A stretch of 64,000 nucleotides of DNA from Pyrinomonas methylaliphatogenes (GCF_000820845.2 NZ_CBXV010000004.1:124001-188000), one strand, 5' to 3'; shown: positions 9,801 through 19,350, numbered from the stretch's first letter. Notes: a model not told the origin generated them from the sequence alone. Translations and numbers: made by a program.

Positions 9801-10325
9801 GCTCTCGCCCGTCGCGTCGGAATCATCCTCATAAGTTACGCCCGGCATCGTGCGCAGAAGCGAAGTCACGTTGCGCCCTTTCACTGAGATGAGTTCGATC
9901 TGATCCGCCGTCAACCGCGATGATAGATCGCTCGATTCGGTCTCAACCACCGCCCCTTGGCTCGTCACCGTGACCGTTTCGCTCACTTGCCCCGGTTGCA
10001 ATTGCAGCTCGCCGAGAGCTAGGTTCTCGTTCGCGCTCAAGACGACGTCGCTGCGCACGAGCGTCTGGAATCCGCTCCGTTCGATCTTGAGCGAGTAGGT
10101 TCCGGGTTGGACGGCGGCGAAACTGAAGCGGCCCGCCTCGTTCGTCGAAAGAGTGCGCACGTCGCGCGTCCGTTGGTTGGTGAGCGTGACGGTCGCGCCC
10201 GGGATGACTCCGCCGGATGGATCGGTCACGGTACCTGAGATCGTGCCGGTGACGATCTGCGCGCGCGCTTGGCTGCCAGCTATGACGAGCAGGGCGAATA
10301 GCGTCAAACGGGTGCTCCTGGACAT
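6816..10325 (-). CDS. TonB-dependent receptor, Oar-like, with carboxypeptidase regulatory-like domain
   Basis: 1169 aa. A signal peptide (LTLFALLVIAGSQARAQ) is followed by a carboxypeptidase-regulatory-like beta-sandwich (GTISGTVTDPSGGVIPGATV, about 27-110), a plug domain (about 115-250, VKGRNVTSLLRTMPGV, NVVTKSGG) and an outer-membrane barrel ending in an aromatic terminus (GSIRFSF). This architecture is expanded in Acidobacteriota and imports or binds glycans at the outer membrane using TonB energy. It is the first gene of the leftward operon, so it is the likely entry port for the glycan cut by the exported hydrolases. The ATG at 10325 is preceded by AAGGAG with about 10 bases spacing. A promoter and palindromic operators lie about 100 bp upstream. 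Confidence 0.9.
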   Translation of the reverse strand: MSRSTRLTLFALLVIAGSQARAQIVTGTISGTVTDPSGGVIPGATVTLTNQRTRDVRTLSTNEAGRFSFAAVQPGTYSLKIERSGFQTLVRSDVVLSANENLALGELQLQPGQVSETVTVTSQGAVVETESSDLSSRLTADQIELISVKGRNVTSLLRTMPGVTYEDDSDATGESFGQVIPNIGGMRARSALATVDGLMGNDVSGSNRLSHTINMDAIAEVKVLLNNYAAEYGNQGGAQINVVTKSGGRDYHGSAYYYIRNEALNANNFFNNKNGLPRPLYRHNTWGANLGGPVQIPKLFPNRDRKRLFFFYSIERPYTITPVSPVRVTVPTERERRGDFSQTFTQSGQLIVIRDPLTGQPFPGNIIPPDRINKSGQALLNFFPLPNAQSSFAQTGTNYVMQESLHVPKLSNVARVDFRTDKDTIYWKGQTWLSDTEGYSTPGWPSGATNRWGVLKTHYRYSDNGMTINWTRVLNQRMVNEAFVGLRHSMEEFIPSDGELNRILRSTLGYTAPQLYPDQNPLGIIPRVTSWGGVPNAANINWVARLNSRGADLVGSFTDNFSFIQGTHSYKAGLYIEHLRNDEGYGGDWSGSFSFQNDSNNPLNTGYAYANALLGIFRSYSETNSRNRTNARLTLVQWYGQDTWKVNRRLTLNYGLRMGFHTQWYQADKRAAGFVLERWDPAKAPLLYGFACTTPIPPNGTCPSANRRAINPVTKQLLPLAFAGAIVPGTGDPYNGMVVEGDPNYPKGFKELDGVQWEPRAGFAWDLFGTGRTVFRAMGGIYHSPRVGGGSVGNLTPQPPLQINQQIFYGYIDQLGDLLGSAVLFPDSVLGLERYAKTPSSYNFMIGIQQNVGFGTVLSVSYVSTLGRHLGERRNINQVPDGARFLDLHPENRNPVTGSVYPDNFLRPYRGYGSIQIDTYSGSSNYHAMQVEVSRRYARGLQFGLAYTWSKAMDFANDDTSDVSLGRPYRAWNYGPADFDQTHIFSFNYIWDIPNLSRVWDTRLVRALFDGWQLSGITSLVTGKPFTPSMSTQPSFDITGGSVGARPNMLHNPNLSEPKRAADGTPVFVDASAFARPARGDFGNMPRNVARLPGVNNWDMSLFKNIRLGEKRNLQLRWEAYNVFNHANFNAVDTQLIFDANGNQINANFGAATSARPPRVMQGSIRFSF

Positions 10326-10424
10326 GTTCGGTCATCTCCTTTCGCTCGAAATGTTCTGGCGGAGTATGTTCTCTCCTCCAACTTAAATGGCCGGACGGAC
10401 CTCGCGGTGAACTGACGGCGGCGC

Positions 10425-10453
10425 ATTATACTCGAATGTGTTACCGGTATCAA
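10425..10453 (-). promoter_or_regulatory. Sigma70-type promoter of the leftward TonB/fucosidase operon
   Basis: On the minus strand TTGATA (10453-10448) is followed by exactly 17 bases and TATAAT (10430-10425). Transcription would start near 10418 and give a leader of roughly 90 nt before the receptor start codon. Palindrome 1 overlaps the -35 box and the spacer, which fits repression by a LacI-family protein. Confidence 0.75.
10439..10452. promoter_or_regulatory. LacI/GntR-type operator 1
   Basis: TGTTACCGGTATCA is a nearly perfect palindrome, with only the third and twelfth positions unmatched. It resembles the TGTTACCGGTAACA class bound by LacI-family regulators such as E. coli GntR. It overlaps the -35 element of the leftward promoter. 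No LacI-family gene occurs in the window, so the regulator must be encoded elsewhere. Confidence 0.75.
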
Positions 10454-10458
10454 GAGCT

Positions 10459-10474
10459 ATTTTACCGGTAACAT
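10459..10474. promoter_or_regulatory. LacI/GntR-type operator 2
   Basis: ATTTTACCGGTAACAT has one mismatch to a perfect 16-bp palindrome. Its centre lies 21 bp from that of operator 1, two helical turns, which places both sites on the same DNA face. Confidence 0.7.
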
Positions 10475-10559
10475 CATCGGAAGGCGGCGCCGCCCCGCGC
10501 CCGGATGGTTGCATCTTGCGCGCCGCTCGGGTTAAGCTTCGAGACGGGCGGCGGCCCTT

Positions 10560-10573
10560 TGTTACCGATAACA
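10560..10573. promoter_or_regulatory. LacI/GntR-type operator 3, just upstream of the uxaA-family gene
   Basis: TGTTACCGATAACA is a palindrome apart from one central pair. It ends 19 bases before the ATG at 10593. A weak rightward promoter (TTGCAT 10509-10514, 17 bases, TTAAGC 10532-10537) would place this site at or just after the transcription start, a blocking position. Its centre is 100 bp from operator 2, so looping is possible. Confidence 0.7.
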
Positions 10574-10592
10574 ACGCCGCGCCCCGAAGCGG

Positions 10593-12245
10593 ATGCGAAG
10601 AAGAGCGCTCAAGATACATCCCGCCGATAACGTCGCCGTCGCGCTGGTCGATCTGGCCGCGGGCGAGCGCCTGAGCTTCGAGCGCGAGGAGATCGCGCTC
10701 GTCTCGCGCGTGCCCGCTAAACACAAGTTCGCCCTCGAAGATCTGGCGCCCGAAGACCCTGTGCGCATGTACGGCGTCATCGTCGGGCGGGCCATCCTGC
10801 CGATCAAACGCGGCGAACTGCTGACGACGCGCAACGTTCGCCACGCCGCTTCGCCCTTTCAACGTCGAGCGGGACAGTACGTGTGGGTGCCGCCGGACGT
10901 CGCGCGATGGCGCGAACGAACCTTCATGGGCTACCATCGCGCGGATGGCCGGGTGGGCACGCGCAATTATTGGCTGGTCATCCCGCTCGTCTTCTGCGAG
11001 AACCGCAACGTCGAAGTCATCAAACAGGCTTTCGCGAAGGAGTTGGGATTTGCTGGGCCTGAGGTCTATCAACGGGTCGTGGCCGATCTGGTTAAGCTCT
11101 ATCGCGAAGGTCGCACGGAGGAGCTGAAGGGCTATCGTCCGCCTGCGGAGCGGGATTCGGACCGACGCCATTCTCGTCTCTTTGCCGAAGTCGATGGCGT
11201 GAAGTTCCTGACGCACGAGGGCGGTTGTGGCGGCACGCGCGAGGATGCGCGCGCCTTGTGCGGATTGCTCGCCGGATACATCACGCATCCGAACGTCGCT
11301 GGCGCGACCGTCTTGAGTTTAGGTTGTCAGCATGCGCAGGTGGCGATGTTGCGCGAGGAGATCGCGCGGCGCGATCCGCGGTTTGCCAAACCGCTCCTCG
11401 TCTTCGAGCAGCAGCGGAGCCGTTCGGAGCGGGAGATGTTGATCGAAGCGATCAAGGCGACGTTCTTGGGGCTCGTCGAAGCGAACGAGCAACGGCGGCA
11501 GCCCGCTTCGCTCTCCGCTTTGACGGTCGGCCTGAAATGCGGCGGTTCCGATGGTTTTTCGGGCATCTCGGCCAATCCCGCGATCGGGCATGTCGCCGAT
11601 TTGGTCGTGGCGCTCGGCGGGCGGGCGATCCTTTCGGAGTTTCCGGAGCTATGTGGCGTCGAGCAGGAGTTGATCGATCGGTGTGTGAGCGATGAGGTAG
11701 CCGAGCGGTTCGTCCATCTGATGCGCGCTTACGAGGAGCGGGCGCGTGCGGTCGGATCGGGCTTCGACATGAACCCATCGCCCGGCAACATCCGGGACGG
11801 GCTGATCACCGATGCGATGAAATCCGCCGGCGCAGCGCGCAAGGGCGGGACTTCGCCCATCATGGACGTGCTCGATTATCCCGAGCGCGTGACTGAGCCT
11901 GGACTCAACCTGCTATGCACGCCCGGCAATGATGTCGAGGCGGTGACGGCGCAAGTCGGAGCCGGAGCCAACGTCGTGCTCTTTACGACCGGGTTGGGGA
12001 CGCCGACCGGCAATCCCATCGCGCCGGTCATCAAGCTTGCGACGAACAGCGAACTGGCTGAACGGATGAGCGACATCATAGATTTCGATTGCGGCGGGAT
12101 CGTTCGCGGCGAGAAGACGATCGAGCAGACGGGCGAAGAGATATTGGAGTTTGTGATCCGCGTCGCCAGCGGAGAGGTTTGGACCAAGGCCGAATTGCTC
12201 GGTCAGGATGATTTCATCCCGTGGAAACGCGGTGTATCGCTTTGA
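10593..12245 (+). CDS. UxaA/altronate dehydratase family; probable L-fuconate dehydratase
   Basis: 550 aa, full length for the family. An N-terminal SAF-type domain (about 1-90, MYGVIVGRAILPIKRGELL) is joined to the main dehydratase body (GYHRADGRVGTRNYWLVIP from about 110; LGCQHAQ; LKCGGSDGFSG; GNIRDGLITDAMKS; CTPGNDVEA). The family dehydrates sugar acids such as altronate or galactarate with Fe2+. No uronate isomerase or altronate oxidoreductase is nearby. The neighbours are L-fucose dehydrogenase-, lactonase- and ketodeoxyfuconate dehydrogenase-type genes, so L-fuconate is the likely substrate. The C. jejuni fucose locus likewise uses a UxaA-family protein rather than an enolase-superfamily fuconate dehydratase. 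First gene of the rightward operon. Confidence 0.8.
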   Translation: MRRRALKIHPADNVAVALVDLAAGERLSFEREEIALVSRVPAKHKFALEDLAPEDPVRMYGVIVGRAILPIKRGELLTTRNVRHAASPFQRRAGQYVWVPPDVARWRERTFMGYHRADGRVGTRNYWLVIPLVFCENRNVEVIKQAFAKELGFAGPEVYQRVVADLVKLYREGRTEELKGYRPPAERDSDRRHSRLFAEVDGVKFLTHEGGCGGTREDARALCGLLAGYITHPNVAGATVLSLGCQHAQVAMLREEIARRDPRFAKPLLVFEQQRSRSEREMLIEAIKATFLGLVEANEQRRQPASLSALTVGLKCGGSDGFSGISANPAIGHVADLVVALGGRAILSEFPELCGVEQELIDRCVSDEVAERFVHLMRAYEERARAVGSGFDMNPSPGNIRDGLITDAMKSAGAARKGGTSPIMDVLDYPERVTEPGLNLLCTPGNDVEAVTAQVGAGANVVLFTTGLGTPTGNPIAPVIKLATNSELAERMSDIIDFDCGGIVRGEKTIEQTGEEILEFVIRVASGEVWTKAELLGQDDFIPWKRGVSL

Positions 12246-12256
12246 AGATTCAGCCT

Positions 12257-13036
12257 ATGGAAAACTTCCGATTGGACGGCAAGGTGGCGGTCGTCACCGG
12301 CGGCGCTTCGGGCATCGGGCGCGCGATCGCCGTGACGTTCGCGACGCACGGCGCTTATGTGCATCTGCTCGATCTCGATGCGAAACGGATGGACGAAGTG
12401 GTGCGCGAGATCGGCGAAGCTGGCGGGCGCAGTGTAGCCCGCCGATGCGACGTCTCGCGGCAAGAAGAGGTCGTGCGCGTCTTCGGCGAGATCACGCGCG
12501 AGCACAAGATAGACATCCTCGTCAATAACGCCGGGATCGCGCATGTCGGGAAGCTTGAGGAGACGACGGAAGAGGATTTCGAGCGCATCTTCAGCGTCAA
12601 CGTCAAAGGCGTTTACAACTGCATGTACGCTTGCATCGAGCATTTGAAAGAGACGGGCGGCGGCGTGATCTTGAATCTCGCCTCGATCGCCGCATCGGCC
12701 GGGTTAGCCGATCGTTTCGCCTATTCGATGAGCAAGGGCGCGGTGTTGGCGATGACCCGTTCGGTGGCGAGGGATTATCTGGCTTACAACATACGTTGCA
12801 ACAGCATCTCGCCGGCGCGCGTTTACACGCCGTTCGTCGAAGGTTTCGTGCGAGAGAAGTACCCCGGGCGCGAGCGGGAGGTGTTAGAGGCTCTTTCGCG
12901 CTCGCAGCCGATCGGGCGAATGGCGCGCCCTGAAGAGGTCGCCGCGCTGGCCCTGTTCCTGTGTTCGGATGCGGCTTCGTTCATCACGGGGGCTGACTAT
13001 CTGATCGATGGCGGTTTTATGACTCTGCGCGGCTAG
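12257..13036 (+). CDS. SDR oxidoreductase, probable 2-keto-3-deoxy-L-fuconate dehydrogenase
   Basis: 259 aa from ATG 12257, 11 bp after the dehydratase stop; an in-frame GTG-type extension back to 12221 would overlap that gene and is not needed. Classical SDR: TGGASGIG cofactor loop, NNAG, catalytic Ser in LASIAAS and YSMSK (Tyr-x3-Lys), GGF near the C-terminus. The segment ISPARVYTPFVEGF, then YPGRE, resembles dehydrogenases that oxidise C4 of 2-keto-3-deoxy-L-fuconate in the Xanthomonas-type L-fucose pathway. The product would be 2,4-diketo-3-deoxy-L-fuconate, the substrate for the hydrolase encoded next. 3-hydroxybutyrate dehydrogenases are close relatives, but the context argues for the fucose role. 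Confidence 0.8.
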   Translation: MENFRLDGKVAVVTGGASGIGRAIAVTFATHGAYVHLLDLDAKRMDEVVREIGEAGGRSVARRCDVSRQEEVVRVFGEITREHKIDILVNNAGIAHVGKLEETTEEDFERIFSVNVKGVYNCMYACIEHLKETGGGVILNLASIAASAGLADRFAYSMSKGAVLAMTRSVARDYLAYNIRCNSISPARVYTPFVEGFVREKYPGREREVLEALSRSQPIGRMARPEEVAALALFLCSDAASFITGADYLIDGGFMTLRG

Positions 13037-13124
13037 TGCGGGCGAAGGGGGCGTTCGCGCAAGTTGCGACAGTGAGGACGACTGGACCGGTCGAGGGGGA
13101 TCTCTTCGTGTAAAAGGAGGTTCG

Positions 13125-13997
13125 ATGAAGCTTTTTCGCTTTGGGGCGGTGGAACGAGAAAAGCCGGGCGTCGTGTGGCATGGGCGCCATCTGGATGTGA
13201 GCGCGTTTGGCGAAGATTACGACGAACATTTCTTTGCGACCGACGGATTGCATCGTTTGGCGCGATGGTTGGAGAAGGAGGCTGAGCGATGTCCGGCGGT
13301 TGACGAGGCGGTGCGGTTCGGACCCTGCATCGCGCGTCCATCGAAGATAGTTTGCGTCGGGCTGAACTATCGCGGCCATGCGGCGGAGACGAACGCGCCA
13401 ATTCCGCGCGAACCCGTGCTCTTCTTCAAAGCGACTTCGGCTTTATGCGGGGCCAACGATGATCTGATTCTGCCGCGGGGATCGGAGAAGACCGATTGGG
13501 AAGTGGAATTGGCCGTGGTGATCGGAAGGCGCGCGAAGTACGTCGAGCGAGACGAGGCGATCGCGTACGTTGCCGGATATGCGCTGCATAATGACTACAG
13601 CGAGCGCGAGTATCAGTTGGAACGCGGCGGGCAGTGGGTGAAAGGCAAAAGCTGCGACACGTTCGCTCCGCTCGGCCCGTATCTCGTGACGCGGGACGAG
13701 GTTCCGGATCCACACGATCTGCGTCTGTGGTTGAAGGTGAACGGCGAGTTGATGCAAGAGGCGAACACCTCCGACCTGATCTTCGACATCCCGACCCTGA
13801 TCAGTTACACGAGCCAGTTTATGACGCTCTTGCCGGGCGATGTGATTTCGACGGGGACGCCGGCTGGAGTCGGTTTGGGGCGCAAGCCACCGCGCTATTT
13901 GCGCCATGGCGATGTGGTCGAAGCAGGGATCGATGGTTTGGGCACATCCTTTCAGCGCGTCATCGCTTATGAGCGATATGCCGAGACGCGCGAATGA
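13125..13997 (+). CDS. Fumarylacetoacetase-family hydrolase, probable 2,4-diketo-3-deoxy-L-fuconate hydrolase
   Basis: 290 aa with a strong AAAGGAGG five bases before the ATG. The C-terminal FAH fold covers about 70-285: KIVCVGLNYRGHAAE, the metal-binding DWEVELAVVIG segment, HNDYSERE, KGKSCDTFAPLGP and STGTPAGVGLG. FAH-family enzymes cleave C-C bonds of diketo acids with a divalent metal. In non-phosphorylating L-fucose pathways this family splits 2,4-diketo-3-deoxy-L-fuconate to pyruvate and L-lactate. Its position right after the ketodeoxyfuconate dehydrogenase-type gene supports that. The stop overlaps the next start by four bases (ATGA). Confidence 0.85.
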   Translation: MKLFRFGAVEREKPGVVWHGRHLDVSAFGEDYDEHFFATDGLHRLARWLEKEAERCPAVDEAVRFGPCIARPSKIVCVGLNYRGHAAETNAPIPREPVLFFKATSALCGANDDLILPRGSEKTDWEVELAVVIGRRAKYVERDEAIAYVAGYALHNDYSEREYQLERGGQWVKGKSCDTFAPLGPYLVTRDEVPDPHDLRLWLKVNGELMQEANTSDLIFDIPTLISYTSQFMTLLPGDVISTGTPAGVGLGRKPPRYLRHGDVVEAGIDGLGTSFQRVIAYERYAETRE

Positions 13998-15016
13998 TGG
14001 GGAGCGTGAGCGAGCAGATGAGGCGAAGGCTCTGGAGTTTTATCGGTTGTCTCGTCCTCGCCCTGGTGGCGTTCGGTTGCGGGAGGTCAGGGCGCGCGAC
14101 GAAGAGCTATCGGGTCGCGGTGATCCCGAAGGGGACATCGCATGAGTTCTGGAAGAGCATTCATGCCGGCGCGCTCAAGGCGGCGCGCGAGCTTTCGGGC
14201 GAGGGCGTGCAGGTGACGGTCGATTGGAAGGGGCCGTTGCGCGAGGATGATCGCGAGCAGCAGATTCAGGTCGTCGAAAATTTCATCAGTCAAGGTGTGG
14301 ATGGGATCGTTCTCGCGCCGCTTGATGATCGCGCGCTGGTCCGCCCGGTCGAAGAGGCGCGGCGCGCCGGGATTCCGACGGTGATCATCGATTCGGCTCT
14401 GGCTTCCGAGGCGATCGTCAGCTTCGTGGCGACGGATAATTTCAAGGGCGGCGAATTGGCCGCCGAGCGGCTCGGTTCATTACTGCAGGGGAAGGGCAAG
14501 GTTCTGCTTCTACGTTATCAGGAAGGGTCAGCGAGCACGCACGAGCGTGAGGAAGGTTTCATCAAAAGGTTGAAGGAGAGATATCCGGCCATCGAACTGA
14601 TCTCATCGGACCAGTATGCTGGACCGACGCGCGACACGGCCAAAAGGGCGGCGGAGAATCTGCTCAACCGATATGGCGAACAGATCCAGGGCATCTTCTG
14701 CCCGAACGAATCTTCGACGGCGGGGATGCTTCTGGCGTTGCAGGACATAGGCAAAGCTGGCCACGTTTTCTTCGTCGGGTTCGATGCGACCGAATCGCTC
14801 ATCGAGGCCCTCCGCAACAAGCAGCTTCATGGCCTCGTCGTGCAGAATCCGTTCAACATGGGCTATCTAGGCGTGCGGACGATGGTGCGATATCTGCGCG
14901 GCGAGCCGGTCGAAAAGCGCATCGATACCGGCGTCATGCTCATCACGCTGGAGAACCTCTCGACGGCGGAGGCGCAAGCGTTGCTTCATCCGCCGCTCGA
15001 TGAGTATCTGAGATGA
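13994..15016 (+). CDS. Sugar ABC transporter substrate-binding lipoprotein
   Basis: 340 aa. A charged N-terminus, hydrophobic core and VAFGC suggest a lipoprotein, although Phe at -2 makes the lipobox imperfect. The rest is a periplasmic-binding-protein fold of the ribose/galactose type: VAVIPKGTSHEFWKSIHAGA, QIQVVENFISQGVDGIVLAPLD, GIPTVIIDSA, VATDNFKGGELAAERL, FVGFDATESLIEAL, QNPFNMGYLGV. It delivers a monosaccharide to the permease encoded two genes downstream; L-fucose is inferred from context. The start overlaps the hydrolase stop, and the two genes are co-transcribed. Confidence 0.9.
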   Translation: MMGSVSEQMRRRLWSFIGCLVLALVAFGCGRSGRATKSYRVAVIPKGTSHEFWKSIHAGALKAARELSGEGVQVTVDWKGPLREDDREQQIQVVENFISQGVDGIVLAPLDDRALVRPVEEARRAGIPTVIIDSALASEAIVSFVATDNFKGGELAAERLGSLLQGKGKVLLLRYQEGSASTHEREEGFIKRLKERYPAIELISSDQYAGPTRDTAKRAAENLLNRYGEQIQGIFCPNESSTAGMLLALQDIGKAGHVFFVGFDATESLIEALRNKQLHGLVVQNPFNMGYLGVRTMVRYLRGEPVEKRIDTGVMLITLENLSTAEAQALLHPPLDEYLR

Positions 15017-15038
15017 AGCGCGTTCGCTTCTTCCGTCT

Positions 15039-16559
15039 ATGCTGAGGCTGTTCGGAATCGAAAAGCGGTTCGGTTCGACCGTCGCGCTCCGCGGCGTCAC
15101 GCTCGAGCTGGGGCGTGGCGAGGTTCATGCGCTCATCGGGGAGAACGGCGCGGGCAAGACGACCTTGATGAATGTGCTTGCAGGGGCGGTGCGCCCGGAC
15201 GCCGGCGCGATGGAGCTCGAAGGGCAACCTTATCTCCCGCAGACGCCGCGCGAAGCGCGCCAACGCGGGATCGCGCTCATCCATCAGGAGCTATCCTTGT
15301 GCCCGCATCTGACGGTTGCCGAAAACATCCTGTTGGGCAACGAACCGCAGCGCTTCGGTTGGTTAGATCGCGAGGCGGCCCGGCGAAAGGCGTTCGAAGT
15401 GTTGCGCGATTTCGGCCATCCGGAGATAGATCCGGCGCGGCGCGTGGCGGACCTCTCGCTCGCGGCGCGTCAAGTGGTCGAAATATGCCGCGCCATTGCC
15501 GCGCGGGCGAAGATCATCCTGATGGACGAGCCGACGAGCAGTCTGCAGCGCGATGATGTCGAGCGCCTCTTTGCTCTGATTCGCCATCTGCGCGCGCGCG
15601 ATCAGGTGAGCTTTATCTACATCAGCCATTTCCTCGAAGAGGTGCGCGCCATCGCCACACGCTACACGGTCTTGCGCGACGGTGCGAGCGTCGCTTCAGG
15701 CGAGATCTCTACTGTCACGGACGAGTATCTCATCGCCAAGATGGTCGGGCGGGCGATCGAGGATCTTTATCCGCGGCGCAAGCGCGCGCCGGGCGCCCCC
15801 TTGCTCGCAGTGCGCGAACTGTGCGCGCCGCCGCTGCTCAAACGCGCTTCGTTCGAGGTGCGGGCTGGCGAGATTTTCGGGATCGCAGGGCTCATCGGTT
15901 CCGGAAGGACCAAGCTCGTGCGAACTCTCTTCGGTCTCGAACCGGCGCGCTCGGGCGCGTTGATCTTTCAAACGCAACGGCTCGTCGTCCGCGGCGCGAC
16001 TCCAGCGCTCCGTTTGCGCCAAAGCTTCGGATACTTGAGCGAGGATCGCAAGGGCGAAGGATTGGCGCTTCCGCTCTCGATCGCGGATAACATCACGTTG
16101 ACGCGCTTTGAAAGCTGCGCGCGACTCGGCTGGCTCGATCGAACGCGACAGCAGGCGCAGGCCAGATCTTGGATGGACAAGCTCGGCATTCGCGCGCGTT
16201 CGCCCGCACAGGCGGTCGGCACGCTCTCGGGCGGCAATCAGCAGAAGGTCGCGCTCGCGCGTCTGCTTCATCAAGGGGCCCGCGTGCTGCTTCTGGATGA
16301 GCCCACGCGCGGCATAGACATCGGCAGTAAGCTCAAGGTCTACGAGACGATCGCAGAGTGCGCCGCGCGCGGATGTGCCGTTTTGTTGATCAGTTCATAT
16401 CTGCCGGAGCTATTCGGCATGTGTGACCGATTGGCCGTCATGTGCCGTGGCGTGCTTTCGGCAGCGCGGCCCATTGAGGAGTGGACGCCGGAAGAGGTCA
16501 TGCGCATTGCGATCAGCGGCAAGCGAAACGAAGATGCGGGAGCAAAAGGCGTAGATTGA
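15039..16559 (+). CDS. Sugar ABC transporter ATP-binding protein (RbsA/MglA type)
   Basis: 506 aa with two fused ABC domains, the usual length for monosaccharide importers. Domain 1 has Walker A GENGAGKTT and Walker B IILMDEPTS. Domain 2 has an altered Walker A (GLIGSGRTK), signature LSGGNQQK and Walker B VLLLDEPTRGID. This asymmetry is normal for RbsA-like proteins. In domain 1 the signature appears as LSLAARQ. It energises import of the sugar bound by the preceding lipoprotein. The ATG at 15039 lies 22 bp after the binding-protein gene and no strong ribosome site is seen. Confidence 0.93.
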   Translation: MLRLFGIEKRFGSTVALRGVTLELGRGEVHALIGENGAGKTTLMNVLAGAVRPDAGAMELEGQPYLPQTPREARQRGIALIHQELSLCPHLTVAENILLGNEPQRFGWLDREAARRKAFEVLRDFGHPEIDPARRVADLSLAARQVVEICRAIAARAKIILMDEPTSSLQRDDVERLFALIRHLRARDQVSFIYISHFLEEVRAIATRYTVLRDGASVASGEISTVTDEYLIAKMVGRAIEDLYPRRKRAPGAPLLAVRELCAPPLLKRASFEVRAGEIFGIAGLIGSGRTKLVRTLFGLEPARSGALIFQTQRLVVRGATPALRLRQSFGYLSEDRKGEGLALPLSIADNITLTRFESCARLGWLDRTRQQAQARSWMDKLGIRARSPAQAVGTLSGGNQQKVALARLLHQGARVLLLDEPTRGIDIGSKLKVYETIAECAARGCAVLLISSYLPELFGMCDRLAVMCRGVLSAARPIEEWTPEEVMRIAISGKRNEDAGAKGVD

Positions 16560-16575
16560 TATGGTGGCTTGAAAG

Positions 16576-17607
16576 ATGGAAGAACGGGATGAAATCTCCG
16601 TCGTCGCGTCGGAAGAAGCGTTGACGCGCGTCTCAGGTCCATCTTGGGTGAGATTGTGGCTCGGCAGAGTGGGCCCGTTTCTTGGCCTGATCTTCGTCCT
16701 CCTCGTCTTCACCTTGCTTTCCGCCGACCCGGCCCAGTATCTCAGCCCGCGCAATCTGCGCATCGTCGCGGCCCAAACCGTCATCATCGCGGTCGGAGCT
16801 ATCGGCATGACGCTCATCATCGTCAGCGGCGGCATAGACCTTTCGGTCGGCTCGGCGATCGCGCTTACCGGGGTCGTCACCGCGCTCGGGCTGCGCGCCG
16901 GTTGGGCGCCCTCAGTCGCCGTGTTAGCGGGCGTTCTCGCTGGTGGTCTGATCGGAGTGATCAACGGGTTGGTCATCACGCGCTTGCGCGTGATCCCATT
17001 CATCGCCACGCTCGGCATGCTCGGCGCGGCGCGCGGCATAGCCAAGTGGTTGGCCGCGCAGCAAACGGTCAACGTGCCGGAGACTTGGGTCAATGAGCTG
17101 GCCGTCACCTTCCCAGCGCGCCGGTGGATGTTCTTCGCTCCGGGGGTTTGGTTGGCATTGGCGCTCGCCGCGATCGTTGCGGCCATCTTGCGCAATTCGG
17201 TCTGGGGCCGAAGAGTCTTCGCGCTCGGGTCGAACGAGGCCGCGGCGCGGGCGTGCGGGATCGATGTCGAAAATTTGAAGACGAGCGTTTACGGTTTGGC
17301 CGGACTGTTCTTCGGTCTCGCCGGCGTCATGCAGATGTCGCGCCTCAGGCAGGGCGATCCGACTGTCGCCGTCGGCACGGAGCTTGATGTGATCGCCGCC
17401 GTGGTCATCGGCGGCGCGAGCCTCAGCGGCGGCGAGGGGAGCATCCTCGGTTCGATGGTCGGCGCATTGATCATGGCTCTCTTACGCAACGGCTGTCAGC
17501 AGATGGGGTGGCCCAATTACGTGCAGGAGATCATCATCGGCGCGATCATCGTCTTGGCGGCGGTGGTGGACCGCTTGCGCCATGTGCGGCGACTGGCTGA
17601 AACTTGA
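16576..17607 (+). CDS. Sugar ABC transporter permease (RbsC type)
   Basis: 343 aa with about nine hydrophobic segments. The family-specific GMTLIIVSGGIDLSVGS occurs near residues 75-95, followed by GLINGLVI-like GVINGLVITRLRVIPFIATLGM, and the cytoplasmic loop GSNEAAARACGIDV. The C-terminal part has VVIGGASLSGGEGS. It forms the membrane channel of the importer with the adjacent ATPase. The inserted periplasmic-like segment QQTVNVPETWVNEL is common in the family. It lies 16 bp downstream of the ATPase gene. Confidence 0.92.
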   Translation: MEERDEISVVASEEALTRVSGPSWVRLWLGRVGPFLGLIFVLLVFTLLSADPAQYLSPRNLRIVAAQTVIIAVGAIGMTLIIVSGGIDLSVGSAIALTGVVTALGLRAGWAPSVAVLAGVLAGGLIGVINGLVITRLRVIPFIATLGMLGAARGIAKWLAAQQTVNVPETWVNELAVTFPARRWMFFAPGVWLALALAAIVAAILRNSVWGRRVFALGSNEAAARACGIDVENLKTSVYGLAGLFFGLAGVMQMSRLRQGDPTVAVGTELDVIAAVVIGGASLSGGEGSILGSMVGALIMALLRNGCQQMGWPNYVQEIIIGAIIVLAAVVDRLRHVRRLAET

Positions 17608-17623
17608 AGCGGGAAAGAGGAAC

Positions 17624-19350
<1,727 letters not shown>

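Noticed and set aside
10383-11288. 301-codon open frame on the minus strand
   Set aside because: It is antisense to the UxaA-family gene and crosses the promoter and operators; its translation shows no recognisable domain.
10593-12245. Uronate catabolism (altronate dehydratase in a glucuronate/galacturonate route)
   Set aside because: No uronate isomerase, altronate oxidoreductase, KDG kinase or KDPG aldolase is nearby, whereas all other neighbours fit L-fucose.
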